Positions 55,461-64,000 of a stretch of DNA of 64,000 nucleotides are shown in pieces. Where the stretch lies: contig QNQO01000605.1 of assembly GCA_003290165.1 (NCBI GenBank), positions 496,001 through 560,000 on the forward strand. Reading direction: 5' to 3'. Made by a program: the position numbers and the translations under genes. Position 1 is the first letter of the stretch, and each line of letters opens with the position of its first letter. The notes under the pieces are model-generated. The model made no database searches. It saw only the letters and a program-made list of their open reading frames with translations, and was not told where the DNA came from. Source of the DNA: Berberis thunbergii. Lineage: Eukaryota > Streptophyta > Magnoliopsida > Ranunculales > Berberidaceae.

Positions 55461-56154
55461 TGTATGCTCTAGTGAAGTGAACTTAAGTGAACTTGTGTTT
55501 TTATGCAGGTTTGATAACATTAATATTAGACATGATTGCAGACTCATCAAAATAGCTTCATGGAGTCCGAAAATTGTGAAGGATTAATGGTGCAGAGAAG
55601 TTGTACACAGTGACTCTGAAAGCTGAAATTTCAGGTCAGTTCACTTCACTTGCCAACCTTGCTTCAACTATTTTGTTGCTTTGAAAGTAAGAAGCTATAC
55701 ATGTTCATGCATTGCAGTATATTTAGAACTTCCCATTATCTTTGTATCAGTTAATATGTCTATAGATTATAGATCTCTGATCTGATCAAGTTTTTGAACA
55801 TATGTTGTCAAACACACTTAGGTTGTTTACAATGCAAACACACTTTCTGATTTGGTTGAAGAAAAGAAAAAGATGCAGAATTGGCTTGATTACTCCCAGC
55901 TTAAGTATTCTAGAAACATATCTAGAAGGCCAACAAGAAAGGTATTGCTTGTTTGTGATCCTATTTTTATTTCAGTCTACTTCTTTACTAGTGACTGGCA
56001 TTTGTGAAACCTTGCAACTTGCTTGATCGTTGATCTCCTTTTCATATGGATGTCGACTGAAATAGATTGAAGAAGGTGAACCCTGGGGAGGATTAGATTT
56101 AAGCAGTGGAGGGGTAAGTCACAAGTGGAAGTGGGGAAGAAGCAACAGTAGTGG
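55461..56154 (+). other. Exon-like but unassigned segment of the Pack-CACTA
   Basis: Between an acceptor near 55821 and a donor at about 55939, the frame VYNANTLSDLVEEKKKMQNW-LDYSQLKYSRNISRR is open and looks like an exon. I cannot name the family. The rest is intron-like. Confidence 0.35.
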
Positions 56155-56619
56155 AGGGGTTTGCCAGTGATGGGGATCCAAGACGGCTTCAACAACTCTC
56201 TTAAAGAATTGGAGATTACTGCTTGTGACAGTCTAGCATCTGTGTCAGAGGAGCTTCAATATCTAACCTCTCTCCAGAAGTTATTCATTTCAGGCTGTAC
56301 AGAGTTGGAACTCACATCAAGGGAGGATCAGCAGGAGGATGGTTTTCTGCACCTCATTTCCCTTCAACGTTTAACACTTTATGGTTCGCCCAAGTTGAAT
56401 GCTCTGCCAGAGGGGATTCAACACCTTACTATGCTTCAATATTTGGGAATAGAGAGTTGCCACAGTCTTAGAATGCTTCCAGAGTGGCTGCAACACCTCA
56501 CCTCTCTTCAATCTTTGGAGATTGATGATTGCCATCCTGATCTATACAAACGATGCGAGAAGGACAAGGGCGACGACTGGCACCTCATCTCCCACATTCC
56601 AGATATTTACATCAGCTAG
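56155..56619 (+). pseudogene. Captured NBS-LRR resistance protein, C-terminal LRR exon
   Basis: About 150 residues of leucine-rich repeats read open to a stop at 56617-56619: NNSLKELEITACDSLASVSE, LTSLQKLFISGCTELEL, ISLQRLTLYGSPKLNALPEG, LTMLQYLGIESCHSLRMLPE, LTSLQSLEIDDCHPDLYKRC. The ending KRCEKDKGDDWHLISHIPDI is the classic C-terminus of CC-NBS-LRR (RGA type) immune receptors. No NB-ARC or coiled-coil domain is nearby. The Met at 56161 is probably internal to the original exon. Confidence 0.88.
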
Positions 56620-56758
56620 CTCGAGGAAATTATTCTTATTTCCATCTTTGTAAGTACAATCAATTCATGTTCTTTGTATTATATATGTGATTTCTTGGCC
56701 TTCATTTTATTTGTATCATATGGCTTTCTTTGTCTCTATGTGTTTGTATTTCAATAGA

Positions 56759-57145
56759 TGATGACTGAATCCCCTGATGATTTGGCCTTGCCATTCAAGC
56801 AACTTGTTGATGCAAGGGAAGTGCCTGATTGTTACAATTTCTTCTAAGACCCATAGGCGAGACTGCAGTTTTCACCATGTTTTTTGTTATGGCGTGCAGA
56901 GGCCTTTCAGAAGTTACTTTTATTTATTTTGGTTTGAAATAAAGTTAGCATTGTCATTCATACTGGATCTCTCACGCTTTAATTGATGTTTGTGTTAGTG
57001 CAGATTTGAGAACAATGTTGAAGAGGTTGGAATCAGATCAATATTATATTACTTTCGAGATGTTTGTCACTAATGCCAAGAAGATCTTTACCAATGTGAA
57101 AATATACAACTCGCCTGAAACCATCTATTCTTAATGTGCAAATAG
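56759..57145 (+). pseudogene. Captured GCN5-type histone acetyltransferase bromodomain exons
   Basis: Exon 56759-56853 encodes LPFKQLVDAREVPDCYNFF, a stop, then DP. Exon 57004-57145 encodes LRTMLKRLESDQYYITFEMF, VTNAKKIFTNVKIYNSPETI and CANR. Together they resemble the bromodomain of plant GCN5 ([20 protein letters not shown].., RVESEQYYVTLEMF..). The acetyl-lysine-binding Asn is present in IYN. Both premature stops replace Lys codons (KDP and SKC positions). The acetyltransferase domain is not in the window. The GCN5 identity is recalled from family sequence. Confidence 0.75.
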
Positions 57146-58503
57146 GTGAGAACATAGTACACTTTGTTTTTGTGAACCCTACGTCTCCTGATTCATATAT
57201 CTCCTGATTTGCATTGGTTAGAAAATACCTTTTGGAGTAAAGTTCAATCTTGCAGCAGAATTCGTAGTAATATGTGTACTGTTTGATTGGTTTAATGTAA
57301 GAGCTGAACATGCGACAATGAATTGTTCCTACCTGTCGGCAACAGTATTAGACATTTAGCTTGAGATATCCTACCGTGGTTTGCAGTCTTGCTCATTTTC
57401 GTTTTAAAATACCAGAAACTTTGTTTCTTATATTTTTTTTTTCTGAAATAACAATAAGAACCCTTTCTGTGGATTAAATTTCCTTTGGGACAACAGACTA
57501 TATTACCAATGACAGTCGTTAATAATTCATGAAGAAAGATGATAGAAGTTTTTCGGTTTATATATTGAATCAACTTACTTTCTTATGTATTGATTTCATA
57601 GTCTAACAATTTATTTATTTCATATTTGGAATATTTTCCATTTCCTCTTAATAATTTTAATATAAGAAGAAATGGACAGAAATGTGATAATTGCTTGGCT
57701 AGCTCTAAAATTTGTTTGGAATATCTAATTCTTTTTAGTGTAGTACTTTATTCTAATATTTCAGTTTAGACCACATTTCTCTAATGGCAAGAAACCTTTT
57801 TTGTTTCTTCTTTGTTCTTTGTTCCTTGAATATTGATTGTTTGGCAAGCTTCATCACACTTTCTATTAAAGTTTTCTTCTTCAAAACTAATATATGCATT
57901 TGTTTGTGGATAATCTAATTATCAGAATCTGATGCATTTATGTGAATCACAGGTTAAATACAGAGTATCCCTTATTGATAGCCATATCTACTGATTGTTG
58001 CTTCTCTTTACCTCCTTTTGCAGGTATTATGAGAATGACAAGAACAAGAAGATGGAGAAGCAGAAACTGAAGATACTAGGTATTTAAAGAAGAAAGGTGA
58101 AAGAGAAGTTGGTATTCATCTCTTCACAAACATTGGTCTAAAACCCATGGTTTTAGAGGTGGCGCAACTAGGTGAGATTTTTTTCTTCTCATAATTATTT
58201 ATTTTTTGCCAATAGATTTTTTGGTTGGTTTACAGTACTAATAAAATCCATGTGATGGTAGGGGTTGAATGAATAACCCCACATATGACTACTAATGATT
58301 TCCACGTGAAAATGAAATTGTAATCAAAATGACTACTAATGGCGCCCTTTCTGTTATCAATAAAATATTGTACTTCAGCAGATCTGATATGCTTCCTGAC
58401 TTACTCAAGGAAACAAACATTTCAAGGTAAAGAAAAAAAATTTCCTCAACTTTTTAAACATCAACAAGCTTGAACCAAGCTAATTTCATTTGCCATGTAA
58501 CAG
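57146..58503. other. Spacer and intron-like DNA of the Pack-CACTA
   Basis: AT-rich. One possible exon start after TTTTGCAG at about 58024 (YYENDKNKKMEKQKLKI) is open but unassigned. Nothing else is recognisable. Confidence 0.35.
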
Positions 58504-59110
58504 TTTTCTTGCTGGGTATGCCGTGTGGGTCATTTTCCTCGGGTTGATTGCTACTGCAATTGGAGGGTATGCCGTGTACAAGTACAGAATCAGGGTATGC
58601 TTTTTTGTTTGCTTTCTTTTCTTGTTATTATTGCTTAAGTCTGTTTTTTGTAGAGAAAATCATTTTTATGACGAATGAACTAATTTCCCCTGATTTTCCC
58701 GATGTGAGAGAACACCGAATATTTAACTTGAAAGGGGTTGAAAATGAGCATGTCTATATTTTCACACGTTAGATAGAATTTAACTTGGTCTTCGGACCTA
58801 AGTTTGGAAAACACAAACCTCTTTGACAAATGATGTGGTTAAAAAAAAGAGTTGCTTTCTTATAGTAGATTTTATGTGTATACAAATTCCCACTGGCGTA
58901 TCTATATTCTAAAATTCTTCGTCATCATTGAGACTCTAGCCTGCTGCCATTGTTCATACCCATTTGTTAGCCGTTGCCACACATCACTCGTGTTGTAAAC
59001 TGTTTCTGCAGAGATATATGGACTCGGAGATCCGCGCGATCATGGCACAGTACATGCCATTGGACAATCAAGGGGAGACCCCTAATCACATTTCCCATGC
59101 AGATATCTAG
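58504..59110 (+). pseudogene. Captured vacuolar sorting receptor (VSR) C-terminus: TM segment and cytosolic tail
   Basis: Exon 58504-58594 encodes GYAVWVIFLGLIATAIGGYA-VYKYRIR, a single transmembrane helix. Exon 59012-59110 encodes RYMDSEIRAIMAQYMPLDNQ and ends NHISHADI at a stop. YMPL is the tyrosine sorting motif of plant VSRs, which carry cargo from the Golgi to the vacuole. Both exons are open and have good splice borders. The luminal ligand-binding and EGF-like parts are absent. Confidence 0.85.
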
Positions 59111-59499
59111 AAGTGGGGCATGGATCAAATACACGAGGGACAAAGAAGACAGTACATGCCATATGTTAGTTGTGTTCAATTGAGTGTGTATAAGCATTGT
59201 TTTGTCTAATTATTGATGGTGTTCTTTGAAAAGAGAAATTATTCAAAAAAGAGGGACAATCATGCTTTTGAATCTAATGGAAACAATGGTAACTTTTTAT
59301 TTTCTTGTACCCAGTCTTAGCAAATAGTTCATCCAATTCATGATTCTTTTGTTTCATTTGTGTGGACTATGTGTAAGGTTTATTTGTTCAACAAGCCGCA
59401 AAGAGGCCTAAGATAACCAAACAATTACAAGATACAAGAACTTCATTGGCTTAACACCATGACCAAAAAAAAAAATTAAAATAAAAAAAAAATAAAAAA

Positions 59500-59866
59500 A
59501 ATGCCACGGCTTAAAACCGTGGCTAATTATTGCAACGGCTAAAAACCGTGGCTAGTACTGGCCACGGCTTAAAGCCGTTGCTAAATTTGTTGCAACGGTT
59601 TAGAACCGTGGCTAACTTGCAACGATTTGAAGCCGTTGCTACTCCTGGCCACGGCTTAGAACCGTGGCTAAGATTGTTGCAACGGTTTATAACCGTGGCT
59701 AAATCATCAACCGTCCTCGAGATAAAACCATTGCTAATATTTTAGCCACAGTTTTTAGCCGTTATTGGGGATTTAGCGACGCCCCTACAGCCCACGGTTC
59801 TAAGCCGTGCCAATGGGTTACCCCCACGGTTTAAAACCGGTTCTAATGACCATTTTTGGTGTAGTG
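59500..59866. repeat. Right subterminal repeats and terminus of the Pack-CACTA
   Basis: Many inverted pairs of GCCACGGCTTAAAACCGTGG and TTGCAACGGTTTAGAACCGT lead to GACCATTTTTGGTGTAGTG at 59866. They are symmetric with the left end in motif family. Confidence 0.88.
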
Positions 59867-59889
59867 AAATATGTTTTTATTTATGCATT

Positions 59890-60862
59890 GATAGGAAAAA
59901 TGTGAAAAGAATAATAAAATTTTAAAAGAAACTAACCGATCCACACACTGGAGGATCAAAAAGCAATTTCAGGTTAAAGGCTGAGATGGTAATTAATATT
60001 TTACACTCTGCCACACTTTACGTTATCATTCAAAGTTATACTATTTAAAGTTATATGACTTCATAACATCGGTGTAGGAATATGAACTTGGGAGACATGT
60101 GAGTAGGGGAAAGGTGTATATTGCAACACAAAAAAAAAGGACGGGTATTATGTTACTGACAAAGCCAGGCATATAAGTGTAAGTAATTTAACTTTTTTTT
60201 TTTTTATTGAACTACATTAATTAACGTTTAGGTAAAGTTTGAATTCAAAGTTTGATGTCTTGCTTCAATACTTTAGGAGAAAATTTTAGAGATTGAGAAA
60301 GAAGATTCCACATCATGATCCATTTCACAACAAGATTCACTTGCTAAGGTGTTAGAAAAAGAATATTCAGGAAGAGTTCGAGCTATGAGATTCGAGCCAT
60401 GTCCATCTCAAGTCATTGGCAACACCAATAGTAGGTTTAGTGGGATGATGTCCTCACAACCAACGCAAAACATTGATCCTCAAGTGCAATAGAAATTGCA
60501 CCAGCTGGTGTCACAATTAGAGACAAAGACATTAAAGATGCATGGATTTGAGGGAACACTCACATACATTTTTCAGAAGTTGAATGGAAATATGCCTGTT
60601 GAGTTTGCAAGCTTATTCACTACTCGTATGTTTCTTTGCCTTTACATTATTTGTATATATGTATTAGTTATCAGTGATATTGATTACTTACTAAATATAA
60701 CTCAATTAATTATTGTAATTTGGATCAAGTTTAGAGTAATATTGTTGACTCATCATTTTCAGGCACAATACGAAGGAAGTGAGCAACTTTCACCAGCACC
60801 TGCAAAGCCTTTGTCATTTAGTCAAAATAATAATGAGGACCTTTATCGGCTCCAAACTCCAT
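59890..60862 (+). pseudogene. Outer CACTA transposon gene, 3' half
   Basis: After an acceptor-like GATAG, the frame KCEKNNKILKETNR shifts by one base to HTGGSKSNFRLKAEM, the block that follows the RW/DYCLDE region in CACTA proteins. From about 60330 it reads DSLAKVLEKEYSGRVRAMRF, EPCPSQVIGN, a stop, QLVSQLETKTLKM, and after a further intron ends SPAPAKPLSFSQNN..LQTP. This continues the 5' half at 46478-46848, with the 13 kb element in between. Stops and a shift mark it as dead. Confidence 0.7.
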
Positions 60863-61204
60863 AGCATTGTCTATTAATTCTTTCAAAAACATGGTACAAG
60901 TTAAGTTGTTTGTAAATTTGGCTTTAACTATCAAACTTCAAGAAATTCAACATGTAATTGCTTTGATATTTTGTTAACTTTGATGACAATATAGTTTTTT
61001 TTTTTTTTTGTTAATGTTGATGTTGATGTTGATGACAATATAGTTGAAGTGAAGTTTTCTTGAATGATTTCGATATAAAACAGTTGTGTAAAATTGTGGG
61101 TTGTTTACAGATTGTTTACAGGTTGAAAAATGTGATTACAGATTAAAATGCGACTACAAATTGTTTACATGTTTCTAGTATGCATGATAAAATTGTCATG
61201 ATAA

Positions 61205-61491
61205 TAATGACAAGCATTATCAGTGGTTTTAATCGTCGCTAGAGGATTACCAAGTGAAACTTAGCAGCGGTTGAGAACCGTCGCTAGCCGACAAATGAAA
61301 CCGTCGTAGCTTATTATTAAATATCGTCATTGCCCCATATTTAGCGCCGGTTGGTAACCGTTGCTATATGGTATTCAACGATGGATTTACAACCGGTTAC
61401 TAACAACCGTCACTAAATAACATATAGCGATGGTTATGCCAGTGGTTGTTGAAAATTGTCGCTGAATGCATTAGCGACGCCTTTATTAGTT
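61205..61491. repeat. Right subterminal repeats of the outer CACTA-like element
   Basis: AGCAGCGGTTGAGAACCGTC, GCGCCGGTTGGTAACCGTTG and ATAGCGATGG motifs in inverted pairs lead to TTAGCGACGCCTTTATTAGT at the LTR junction. They match the left cluster at 39758-40230. Confidence 0.7.
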
Positions 61492-61577
61492 GTAACGTGC
61501 CACTAAGCCCACATGTCACGCGGTCAACCCCAATACTTGTAAGCCCTGATAAGGCAAGAGTAAGTCCCGATAAAATT
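61492..61577 (+). repeat. Gypsy B 3' LTR, second part
   Basis: GTAACGTGCCACTAAGCCCA and CCCAATACTTGTAAGC..CTGATAAGG match 29678-29760 of the 5' LTR and directly continue 39716. Homology ends near 61577 where the LINE starts. Confidence 0.8.
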
Positions 61578-61693
61578 GAAGGCTAGGGATGGGAGATAGG
61601 TGATTCTACTGTTCACCTACTGTTCCATCGATCTACTGTTCATCTACAGGTCCCTCGATCTACTGTTGCTACAGTAGATTCGATCTACTTGTC

Positions 61694-63560
61694 TTGCACT
61701 GTTCACGCCTTATTTTCAATGATGTTACATGGTTTGATCAAAGGATGCTAACGTTATCTGCCCAGCCTGCAAGCGTCTCCATCGCCTTTCGTGGAGAAGT
61801 GATATCGAATGAGAGGGGACATGTTCATGCATCGTGCCAGGAACCTGGTTTGACTGAAGGGAGCAATGCTAAACAAGGTACTGTCAATCCTATAATGTTA
61901 TTAGATGCATCACCTGTTCCAGTTGAACAACCTGCAGGCCCTACAGCCGCCAACATCAACAAAACTGGAACCAACAAGGTGAGTTGGGCATCATTGTTCA
62001 CCAACAAAAGCCAACAAGGAGCAACTGGTTATCCTATGTTCCTCCATCTATGGTGAATGACAAAGCCGTGGTGCAAATTAAGGTTGCTGAACATGGCGAC
62101 AGGATGACTGAATGTGAACAATACATAATAGGAAACTTTGTTGGAAAACGCCTCCCTTATGGCTTTGTTAATGAAAGCTTGAAACTTATTTGGGGTCTTA
62201 AAAACGGGTTGAGATGGCTGTTTATGGTGACAAGGCGTTTGTATTCAAGTTTCTCAATGAAACAGACAGGCTACATGCCTTAGAAATAGGCCCTATGCCT
62301 ATAGAAAGCAAGCTCTTCATTATCAGACCATGGAAACCATATATGGAAGATGATGTGGAGGTGCTTAACTCAGTCCCTGTCTGGGTCAACTTAAGGAAGG
62401 TTCTTCTGTTCCTATGGAGCCCTGCAGGGTTGCAATCCATAGCTAGTGCACTAAGCGTTCCTTTGATGCTAGACAAAGCCACTGAACAACGGAGTAGGAT
62501 CTCATTTGCAAGGGTCTATGTGGAGATGAACTCAAACAGCACATTCCCTACAGATATCCAGGCAGTCTCTGATGACGGGAGGACTACGAGAGTTGAAGTG
62601 GAATACTCATGGAAGCAAGAGAGATGCAAACATTGTGTAGGTTTTGTACACAACTCTATAAAGTGTCCAAAACAGAAGAAGACAACAACTCCAACTGCAA
62701 AATAATGGAAAGTTATTCCAGGAGAGCAGGGATCCGAGGAAGCATAAGACGGCTGGACAACAGTTCGTAGTCGTTGTAAGGCAAAAGATAAACAGCCTAA
62801 GAACCAGAATACACCATCCATAGTGACCGAGAACCAGGAACCAATTGAACAACTCAATGACAGCCACATCAACAACCTGAATGACCTGACTGATAGCCAG
62901 CAAGCTATTCACAGGCAGGCTGCAACACACCCAAAGGTGCATTGTGTAGCCAATGATGCACCTGTGATGTCCCCGACTGGAATGCTTCCTGACAAGCCGA
63001 ATGATAGCAACAATGTCACAGAGAAGGAGACCAATGCAGATACAGATGTAGCAAACACAGCTGATATGCAGCCAGTGGAGGTCCATACGCATAATGTGGA
63101 TGCCAATGCGCAACCAAGTATACAAGGAGTTGAGACTGACATGCAAGTAATGGAGGACACTGGAATAGACCCAACAGACAGTGCACAAGAAGCCTGTACC
63201 CAACCACAAAGAACTATACCAGCCAATAGTCTGGTGTACAAATCAACTACACCTAGTCAGCCTGATAATGAACCACCAGCGCCTAGCACATTGCGAGCTC
63301 CTGGACGCCGAAAGGAGACAACATCGAAGTCACCTCAGAGAGCTACCAATAAGGGGTTGGATATGGGGTTTAGGAAGCAACAGCCTCTGGCCAGAATTCA
63401 TAATTTGAGAAGTAAGGGCAACCCTTTTGATGTCTTGCAAAGACTGGAACCTGAACCTAAACGGTATCAAAACACTCGAGCACCTAAGCACCAAATTGGA
63501 CATTTAGAATCTAACCTAGTAGGGGGTGCAATCTCACAACCTGAAGATTTAGATGATTAA
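61694..63560 (+). pseudogene. LINE ORF1 (DUF4283 + zinc knuckle), frame-disrupted
   Basis: Successive frames give TNKVSWASLFTNKSQQG, then SYVPPSMVNDKAVVQIKVAE, MTECEQYIIGNFVGKRLPY, then GDKAFVFKFLNETDRLHALE, LFIIRPWKPYME, VPVWVNLRKVLLFLWSPAG and the CCHC zinc knuckle ERCKHCVGFVHNSIKCPK. A stop lies at 62703-62705. The acidic, Pro/Thr/Gln-rich tail (62823-63560) ends EDLDD. ORF1 proteins coat LINE RNA. Two frameshifts (about 62000-62040 and 62210) and the stop disrupt it. Confidence 0.8.
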
Positions 63561-64000
63561 GTCCGCATGCTGGAATGTTAGGGGTCTCAATGACCATTAA
63601 AGCAACGTGAAGTGAGACAACTAATACATAATCAAAAAATTAGTATCATTGGTTTGGTGGAGACAAAAGTCAGCAATGAAAAGAGACTAAAACTTCAAAA
63701 GGACCTGGTCCGTGACTGGCAAGCAGTGGACAATAGTGACCTCGTTCCAGGAGGGAGAATCTGGGTCCTTTGGGATCCTCAAGCAGTCAACATTAGCGTA
63801 GTGTCGCGGTCAGCACAGGCCATATTTCTGCATGCTATCTGGCCCAATGGCTTCACATGCATCTTAACATTCATTTATGGTAGCAGCTACAATACCACCA
63901 GGAAGGAGTTATGGCTTGAAATTGAATCCTTCTTAGCCAACAACAAACTGCCATGGTCTATATTGGGTGACTTCAACTCAATACTGAACTCACAGGAAAG
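63553..64000 (+). pseudogene. LINE ORF2 start: endonuclease domain, partial, frameshifted
   Basis: The ATG at 63553 overlaps the ORF1 stop by 8 bases (GATGATTAA), a usual L1 arrangement. The frame reads KSACWNVRGLND and then loses one base near 63595. In the corrected frame it continues QLIHNQKISIIGLVETKV, GGRIWVLWDP and NNKLPWSILGDFNSILNSQE to the window edge. WNVRGLN, VETK and GDFN are catalytic-site motifs of the apurinic-type endonuclease. RT lies beyond the window. Confidence 0.85.

Larger units (their letters stand above)
46864..59866 (+). mobile_element. Pack-CACTA: 13.0 kb non-autonomous CACTA element carrying at least six host gene fragments
   Basis: Left end CACTACACCAAAAGGCC (46864) and right end CATTTTTGGTGTAGTG (to 59866) are inverted. 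AAA flanks both sides (46861-46863 and 59867-59869). GCCACGGTTCTAAGCCG-type inverted subterminal repeats occupy 46900-47075 and 59500-59850. The element separates two halves of one transposon gene, which independently supports its borders. I see no transposase inside. The interior holds exons of methionine synthase, GrpE, ascorbate peroxidase, an NBS-LRR protein, GCN5 and a vacuolar sorting receptor, all on the plus strand and separated by unrelated spacer. Confidence 0.85.
39717..61491 (+). mobile_element. Outer CACTA-like insertion (21.8 kb) in the gypsy B 3' LTR
   Basis: LTR sequence stops after ATTGTA (39716) and resumes at GTAACGTGCCACTAAGCCCA (61492), so everything between is inserted, with a 3-bp GTA on each side. 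The left edge TACTACAAGAAAATGG and right edge (reverse complement AACTAATAAAGGCGTCGC) look like CACTA ends with a mutated first base. A second CACTACAAAAAACGCG start lies at 39758. Subterminal GTCGCTA-type repeats occupy both ends. The element carries a split CACTA transposon gene (46478 onward and 59890 onward), a gypsy fragment, and a 13 kb nested element. Confidence 0.7.
29520..61577 (+). mobile_element. Ty3/gypsy retrotransposon B (Tat/Ogre-like), with nested insertions
   Basis: A plus-strand element in this order: 5' LTR (29520-30921, carrying a hAT), primer-site region TTTGGCGTCGTCCGTGGGGA, decayed gag and pol (31000-35390), tandem repeats (35640-37150), an antisense ORF (39290-37830), and a 3' LTR starting at 39558. 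The 3' LTR is interrupted at 39716 by a 21.8 kb insertion, resumes at about 61492, and is lost at about 61577 where a LINE begins. Dual RNase H-like segments after RT, the antisense extra ORF and the tandem repeats place it in the Tat/Ogre group. Without later insertions the internal region is about 8.6 kb. Confidence 0.85.
61578..64000 (+). mobile_element. L1-type LINE, 5' part (continues past the window)
   Basis: A leader with repeated GATCTACTGTT(C/G) motifs (61620-61690) precedes ORF1 (61694-63560) and the start of ORF2 (63553 onward) on the plus strand. ORF2 opens with an endonuclease domain. The element interrupts the gypsy B 3' LTR and is therefore younger. Its 3' end and target duplication are outside the window. 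Confidence 0.85.

Noticed and set aside
59530..59745. Frame of repeated LKTVAS..GLKPLL units
   Set aside because: It is a translation of the right-end subterminal repeats of the Pack-CACTA, not a repeat protein.
62607..63241. Long minus-strand frames with Cys/Val/Leu-rich translations near 63 kb
   Set aside because: They are antisense to LINE ORF1. The plus strand has the zinc knuckle and ORF2 continuation.

Overview
The window is eudicot plant nuclear DNA dominated by nested transposable elements. The evidence is spliced genes with GT..AG introns, a NAC-domain gene, a plant class III peroxidase exon, many relics of plant host genes (methionine synthase, chloroplast ascorbate peroxidase, NBS-LRR, vacuolar sorting receptor), and abundant CACTA, hAT, Ty3/gypsy, LINE and SINE sequences. 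There is no bacterial gene organisation. All coordinates and splice sites were read by eye, and no alignment or search was run.

Layout. (1) 1-8688: the right part of a CACTA (En/Spm) transposon, with a broken TNP2-type transposase, an apparently intact six-exon TNP1/Transposase_24-type gene, and captured fragments of SppA-like, SDR and TBL/PMR5 host genes between them. (2) 9781-11073 (-): the one apparently intact host gene, a VND4/5-like NAC transcription factor. A candidate promoter and leader lie near 16.4-16.8 kb, separated by about 5.3 kb holding a hAT element, MITEs, an inverted repeat and a SINE. (3) 16.9-21.0 kb: intergenic DNA, a long perfect-looking hairpin, a small unassigned ORF, and exon 1 of a PRX42-like peroxidase flanked by an inverted repeat pair. 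(4) 21981-28395: a decayed Ty3/gypsy element (A, minus strand). (5) 28740-29519: a LINE relic. (6) 29520 to about 61577: a second Ty3/gypsy element (B, plus strand, Tat/Ogre-like) with decayed gag-pol, a tandem-repeat block and an antisense ORF. (7) 61578-64000: the 5' part of an L1-type LINE that runs off the window.

The most striking structure is a Russian doll. Gypsy B's 3' LTR is split by a 21.8 kb CACTA-like insertion (39717-61491). The transposase gene of that insertion is itself split by a 13.0 kb element (46864-59866) with CACTACACCAAAA termini and AAA target duplications. I see no transposase in this inner element. It carries exons from at least six unrelated host genes, all on the plus strand: methionine synthase, mitochondrial GrpE, chloroplast ascorbate peroxidase, an NBS-LRR C-terminus, the GCN5 bromodomain and the C-terminus of a vacuolar sorting receptor. 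Several exons carry premature stops. It is best described as a multi-gene Pack-CACTA.

How the parts relate: most TE genes here are dead. Only the TNP1-like gene at 5839-7753 and the NAC gene read open throughout. The order of insertion can be partly reconstructed: LINE relic, then gypsy B, then the outer CACTA, then the inner Pack-CACTA. The hAT in the 5' LTR and the LINE in the 3' LTR are also later than gypsy B.
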